NCBI GenBank assembly: GCA_027576995.1
Contig: JANBQC010000167.1
Location: forward strand, 1-48,584
Length of the DNA: 48,584 nucleotides
Reading direction: 5' to 3'
Origin: Dimargaris cristalligena
Taxonomy: Eukaryota > Kickxellomycota > Dimargaritomycetes > Dimargaritales > Dimargaritaceae
Part shown: one piece after another, positions 44,270-48,584 of the stretch
Numbering within the stretch: position 1 is the stretch's first letter
Layout: the number at the start of each line of letters is the position of its first letter
Program-made: the position numbers and the translations under genes
Notes under the pieces: generated by a model
Told to the model about the DNA's origin: nothing
The model's input: the letters and a program-made list of their open reading frames with translations, nothing else
Databases searched by the model: none

Positions 44270-46050
44270 GGGGTCCGGTCGAAGCAACGGGAAGGGGAAT
44301 GGAAAGTGGACTGGGTAACGAAAAAAGGAAAAGAGATAATAAAGGAGAGTGAGAGTGAGTGAAGGCGGATAGTTGAGTGGCAAAATGAGCAAGAGTCGGG
44401 AGAGAAGGAAATATCGCCAGGTAGCATATATAGATGACCAAAGAGCATGGGCGGCCAGTTTATATGCGCCGAATGTTTTGTTAACGGGGAAAACGAATAT
44501 CGATTATTTTTTAATAAAAAATGCTATTGACGCTGGCGTAACCTATTGGCGGATAAACTGTTGAATGACACCACAGAATGAAAGCGTGAACCACATAGAC
44601 GAAGGCGGGTTGCTTCTATGTTGAAGAATAGGTAGAGTATTGAATTATGCCAAGCTGGGTAAAGCAAAGGAGATAAAATGGGGGCCACCTTTGCCCTTTC
44701 ATGATACCCTTGGTAAGTAAGGGGAAGGTACTTTGGAATAAGCGGAGTATTCCAGCCTCACCCGCCTGTATTTTGTTCCTTGACTAGCCCAGATAGAGCG
44801 GACTTTGGTGTGGCTTGACTAGGTAAGCTGCCCCGCCTATGGGAGGAATACGGTTCTTCTATGAAAGGGAGGGTATAGATGAAGGAAAGCGAGAAAGAGA
44901 GGAAGGAGTATAGGTGAAAAAAATAGAGCAGAGCACTGTGGCAGGACAAACAGAATGATCTCGTCCAACGATAGCCATTTGCACCAATTGATGTAAAGAT
45001 GCGAATAAATGGAGGTTGGTTGCTATTCCCTCCATGGTTAAGAGGAGAGAGATACACTTGCTTCTCTCACCGCCATGTCAAATTCCTTCCACAGTGGATT
45101 ACTTGCCGCGGAGGCGCCAATAAAGACTGCGAATACCAAACCTTCGGGGTCTACCATTTCCACGGCCATTACCAATGTCGTTTATGTAGAGCATTGGTAT
45201 TATTCACACTTGGCTTGGTCACGCGCTTTGGGAATGACTGGTCCATAGTGGGGCTTGATTCTAAAATAGACGATCAGAGGAACGAGCATCTTCCAAGCCG
45301 CCGATAATCAATTCCTCCCGAACCGTGCCATATCGGACACCGCTCTGGCTCTAATGAACTTGTATTAATGTAGCCCACCCCCCCTTCGAAGAAATGTCTA
45401 GTAAACCGATATGATTCCAACTGGAACGGTCCCTAAATCACCACAGCCACCAAAATGGAACTATTTATACATTTAAGCCGATGGATGGTGTCGCTATCCA
45501 GAAAAACGATAGACTACATGAAGGCCAACGGGCAGCGGAAAATCCCAGCAGTCGTGAAGATGGAAACCATCTAACGACATCTTCAATTTAATCACTGGGC
45601 CCGGTCCAATTTAACCTAAAGGTGCCAAATTCGGTTGTGCGGCCAGGCCTGGCAAGTTAAGCACAAGGGCCCCGCTTATTTCACCATTTAGCCGCCATCT
45701 CAGATCACTAACGCCAAAGAGAGCCTTCTCGCCAACTCACCAATCCATTATAAACACACAGAGGTCGAGAGAATACTCACTGGAAATAGGTAGCCCGAAT
45801 AGCACCGGGGATGGGATAATTGGTTTATCAAGTACAATTAAAAACTAAGTATAAGGGAATTATGGTATATAAAAGCACAAGTGCGGGATGCTTGGACTAA
45901 GTAATAATAATAGGAGTGAAAAATAAAATTATTACTTTTTTTATATTTAAAAAACGAAGAAACGAAGTTGGGAAAACAGGCGAGCCCAAGCTAAATAATG
46001 GCTACTTTGCTCTACGGCCCTACTACATACCCGGTGTATTAAAGATTAGG
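44270..46050. other. 1.8-kb spacer
   Basis: The first few hundred bases are purine-rich on the plus strand, the likely 5' leader and promoter of the Cid1-like gene (44270-44450). No frame of interest follows. A 57-codon plus-strand frame begins at the ATG at about 45075 in a fair context but has no recognisable content. Near 45900 the sequence becomes A-rich, probably the 3' end of the LEA2-like transcript. Confidence 0.45.
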
Positions 46051-47373
46051 CTAGATCGGGTTGGACGGGCATACCAGCTCGGTGATCACATTGATTTTCG
46101 GATGAATCCCCAGCCACTTGATGGAATCGATATTAATCTCGGCAATAATGTTCAAATTCAGGTTGCCCGTTTTCGGCGATCCTTGCATGTCGTTAGCGGC
46201 ACTGGGGATACACCGGGTGTAAAGGCTATTCAAAATCAAATTCGAGTTATTCGACGAATGGTACGATATGGCCAGCGTGCCATTGAAGTATGACGTAGTC
46301 TGGGCCCGCACGGGGAAATTGCGCACCGTCCCGTTACCGACCTTTTGTCCTGAATTGACATCGTAGCTCGTAAGGTTAATAAGGTTGACGTTAAGGGGGT
46401 AGAAGTTGGTACTTTTGGCCTGCATGGTGACATTGACCCGGAGGTCCAGGCCGTAGTCGTTGTTTTCGCGATCGTAAGTGACGCCCGGGCCTTGGATGAC
46501 TTCAAGGAAGGCGACACCGATGGTCGGTACACGGGGAATGGCAAAGAATAGAACGAGGAAAAGGACAACGCAGACGCCGAATACGGAACCGACGCAATAG
46601 CGTGGGGCACAACACATGAGCCGACGCAGGCCCTGGCGTTTGCGCTTAGACGGGGGCTCTTTGCCCCCCTTCTTGGAACTACCGTCGGCCACGCTGGCGG
46701 CCGCGTCCGTCCCGGCGATGGCTTCATCCTCGGCGTCCCCCCCTTCTTTCCCTTCCTTACCCGGTTCGGCGGTCATGGTTGTACCCAACGAAGTGTACTC
46801 GTCCGGTTCGGCCAGGTGCGAATATTGCGGATGATGGGGCATGAACCCCACGGCGCCGGGCGGTCCCATCATCACCATCCCACCGGACTGGTACGGATAG
46901 GGCATCATCGGACCTCCCCCGCCTACCATCGGTTGGGCGGGGAAATAACTACCCTCCGGAGGGTAATGCGTCGTTGGCCGGGAGGGGCTGTCGGAGGGGG
47001 TGGTACCGAGGGCACCCGCGCCCAGTGAAGCAAAGTAGGAGTTACGGCCGTACGGGGCCGCAGACTGACCACCGGCCGGCTGCGCGAAATTAGGGGCCGG
47101 CGGAGCGTAGCCGTAGGCCGCCATCGGAGTCGCTTGGTATGGTTGGGGTTGTTGCCCATAGGGAACCGAATAGCCCGCCAGGGCCGGGTCCGCGGCCCCC
47201 TGGCCGACCCCACCGCCGTAAGCGAGGGGACTGGTGCCCGGGGCAGGCGACGCTGAACCCTTCTTGGCTTGCATCTCGTAGTATGAGCCCCGAGGGACCC
47301 CACCCGCGTTAAACGTTGGGGCATCGAATTCGGAACCTTCGGGGGTGCTACCGCTTTTGCTGTAGTGGGCCAT
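46051..47373 (-). CDS. LEA2-like single-pass membrane protein
   Basis: I start at the ATG at 47373 (MAHYSKSGST; context GGCCCACT reversed) although the frame stays open 78 codons upstream. The 440-residue protein has a long Gly/Pro/Tyr/Gln-rich cytosolic-type region (about 1-195, with PYGQQPQPYQ and YPYQSG words), an acidic Ala/Gly segment (about 200-230) and a basic stretch next to the membrane (SKRKRQGLRRLMCC). A single TM lies at about 259-280 (VGSVFGVCVVLFLVLFFAIP). The C-terminal domain (about 300-435) resembles LEA type 2/NDR1-like domains: alternating strands, N-x-N patterns (LRVNVTMQAKSTNFYPLNVN) and at least four N-x-S/T sites, fitting a lumenal or extracellular side. The function is unknown; the domain is often membrane-proximal in stress or cell-wall contexts. 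The assignment is by pattern. Confidence 0.75.
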   Translation of the reverse strand: MAHYSKSGSTPEGSEFDAPTFNAGGVPRGSYYEMQAKKGSASPAPGTSPLAYGGGVGQGAADPALAGYSVPYGQQPQPYQATPMAAYGYAPPAPNFAQPAGGQSAAPYGRNSYFASLGAGALGTTPSDSPSRPTTHYPPEGSYFPAQPMVGGGGPMMPYPYQSGGMVMMGPPGAVGFMPHHPQYSHLAEPDEYTSLGTTMTAEPGKEGKEGGDAEDEAIAGTDAAASVADGSSKKGGKEPPSKRKRQGLRRLMCCAPRYCVGSVFGVCVVLFLVLFFAIPRVPTIGVAFLEVIQGPGVTYDRENNDYGLDLRVNVTMQAKSTNFYPLNVNLINLTSYDVNSGQKVGNGTVRNFPVRAQTTSYFNGTLAISYHSSNNSNLILNSLYTRCIPSAANDMQGSPKTGNLNLNIIAEINIDSIKWLGIHPKINVITELVCPSNPI

Positions 47374-48380
47374 GGTGAATGGACAAGCGCGCGCGCGTGT
47401 GTGTGTGTGTGTGGGAGAGTATGTATGGGTGTGCGAGGATGGAGAAGGGTGGTTTAAACGAACGAGTAAGACGTTGGCTGGGGAACAATATGGGGTTGTA
47501 TGAAGCAAATAGACGTTATGAAGCAAACGAGGTCGTGCGCATTTCAACGAAGTGGAGCAAAAAACAATAGATATATAGTATAGAGAGGATCGAGAAGGGA
47601 TGGACAATGCTAAGGGAGCAAAGATGCCTATTGTTGGGGGTTGAGGATAAGCGAGAAGCGAATCGAGGAATAGGGCCTGAATAATTAAAGAACGTTAAAA
47701 GGGAAAGTTTATAATGGAGTCTGAGTTGAGAATTAGCTGCCGAATGAACTCCGTCGGCCTGACTATGTATATCAAAGGTAGGCCAAAGAGTGGTGCGAGA
47801 TTTGTGAGAGCCTTGGTACAGGGCACTTTTGAAATTAAACCCAACAGTGAATACCGGCTGCCGAAAAAGACAAGCGAGGGCAGGGGGAGTGCGCAAAAAT
47901 ACCTTCCATACGGCTATTGTTCTTAGCAGCCATACAAGCGGACCGGAAGAGTACTAAAAATAGCCGATTTTCTTAACTGTTGATTGGGCCCTTGTAATCG
48001 CAAAGCTGGGTTCAAATAGTCTAAAACAGAGCCCCTCTAGACTCAAGATTGGGCTGAAGACACTTCGGTATTTGGTAAATGCAAAGCTTCTCTGACTTTT
48101 CTAAACAGCCATTATCACAAATTTCTGAGTGTAGTTCCAGCAACATCTCTAGCACAATGCCTTAAAAAAATATGATTGGCTCGGTAAGAGGACCTTCGTT
48201 GGATTGTCAAAATAGCCTGGCCAAAATTGAGACCTCTTGGAAAATACACCTGCGCTTTACGTAGACTGCATGTAACATCCCCCTTTGGCCTCGCATCTCT
48301 TCAGGAACGACCAAAGTATATAAAAGAACAGTTAAAGTAAAAAGGTGGATACTGGGTAATGGGCAAAATTACTAAAATTC
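47374..48380. other. Upstream region of LEA2-like gene and spacer to tRNA
   Basis: A (GC)n/(GT)n microsatellite at 47387-47413 lies in the leader 15-40 bp from the start codon. The leader is purine-rich on the plus strand, so pyrimidine-rich on the coding strand, as with other genes here. No further gene is supported; the frame at 47714-47926 is not convincing. Confidence 0.45.
47387..47413. repeat. GC/GT dinucleotide repeat in the LEA2-like gene leader
   Basis: Five GC units followed by about nine GT units. Placed just before the ATG of the LEA2-like gene on the minus strand, it may lie in the 5' UTR. Confidence 0.85.
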
Positions 48381-48386
48381 AAAAAA
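48381..48386 (-). terminator. RNA polymerase III terminator of tRNA-Cys
   Basis: A run of six A on the plus strand gives six T on the minus strand five bases after the tRNA 3' end (48391), the usual Pol III stop signal. Confidence 0.8.
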
Positions 48387-48390
48387 GAAG

Positions 48391-48462
48391 AGGACCCACC
48401 CGGAATTGAACCGGGGACCTATTGATCTGCAGTCAATTGCTCTACCGCTGAGCTATAAGTCC
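48391..48462 (-). tRNA. tRNA-Cys (anticodon GCA)
   Basis: The 72-nt sequence folds as a complete cloverleaf. The acceptor stem GGACTTA pairs with TGGGTCC using two G-U pairs, with T as discriminator base as normal for Cys. The D arm is GCTC/GAGC with the loop AGCGGTA, and the anticodon loop CTGCAGA is closed by TTGA/TCAA-type pairing, giving GCA. The T arm is CCCGG/CCGGG with TTCAATT. Box A (TAGCTCAGCGG) and box B (GGTTCAATTCC) are both present and no intron is seen. The 3' CCA is not encoded, as in eukaryotic nuclear genes. Confidence 0.97.
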
Positions 48463-48584
48463 TACTCGATAAATGTTGTGGTAGGACCTGAGACTACTTA
48501 GTTAACCGCAGTATTTCTTTATTAATCAGTTCTCATTATTATATCCTTTTATCAACGAAGTCTCGATTTATTATTTTATAACCT
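48463..48584. other. Upstream flank of tRNA-Cys
   Basis: AT-rich sequence at the window edge, upstream of the tRNA on the minus strand. No feature is visible. Confidence 0.3.

Noticed and set aside
43803..44318. Plus-strand 171-codon frame
   Set aside because: It is antisense to the low-complexity first exon of the Cid1-like gene, with Gly/Glu/Val bias expected from the opposite strand of Ser/Pro/Thr codons.
45075..45248. 57-codon frame starting at an ATG in fair context
   Set aside because: Too short, no recognised family, and no sign of further exons with matching phase.

Overview
The window looks like nuclear DNA of a fungus, probably an early-diverging, zygomycete-grade lineage; that placement is an inference from protein character, not a phylogeny. 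Evidence for a fungal nuclear genome: single genes on both strands without operons, GT-AG introns of about 70 to 290 nt, and a gene set typical of fungi (glycogen phosphorylase, alpha-arrestin-like protein, Vam7-type PX/SNARE protein, ATP10, Mediator Med5/Med24, RPB6, Cid1-type nucleotidyltransferase, NIPA-type Mg transporter, a nuclear tRNA-Cys). Genes are GC-rich at third positions and sit in long AT-rich spacers that carry few credible ORFs.

Layout. 1-2.7 kb: repeat-rich DNA with a nested pair of short inverted-repeat elements and a 550-bp LTR-like repeat. 2.7-4.1 kb: F-box/LRR-like protein (-). 4.1-9.35 kb: a 5.2-kb gene desert with one MITE-like copy. 9.35-12.3 kb: glycogen phosphorylase in three exons (+). 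14.3-16.0 kb: arrestin-like protein (+). 18.8-21.3 kb: NIPA-like transporter (+). 21.9-23.4 kb: an unrecognised 341-aa protein (-) and a divergent 111-aa ORF (+). 23.4-28.1 kb: a second desert with two MITE-like copies. 28.1-32.7 kb: Mediator Med5/Med24 in four exons (+). 32.9-35.0 kb: two MITE-like copies around a second, longer copy of the LTR-like repeat that contains what looks like the C-terminal end of a retroelement polyprotein. 35.3-36.2 kb: ATP10 (+). 37.1-38.6 kb: Vam7-like (-). 39.6-40.2 kb: RPB6, two exons (+). 41.6-44.3 kb: Cid1-like nucleotidyltransferase, four exons (-). 46.1-47.4 kb: single-pass LEA2-like membrane protein (-). 48.4 kb: tRNA-Cys(GCA) (-).

The genes are mostly unrelated housekeeping functions: transcription (Med5, RPB6), RNA 3'-end modification (Cid1-like), storage-carbon use (glycogen phosphorylase), vacuole fusion (Vam7), ATP synthase assembly (ATP10), ion transport (NIPA) and trafficking adaptors (arrestin). 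No biosynthetic cluster, defence island or CRISPR array is visible. The least explained items are a family of roughly 145-bp terminal-inverted-repeat elements at eight loci (one nested inside another), the LTR-like repeat that differs between its two copies by a coding insert, and the orphan 341-aa protein with its divergent partner ORF. Gene models were built by hand from splice signals, reading phase and family resemblance; no database search was possible.
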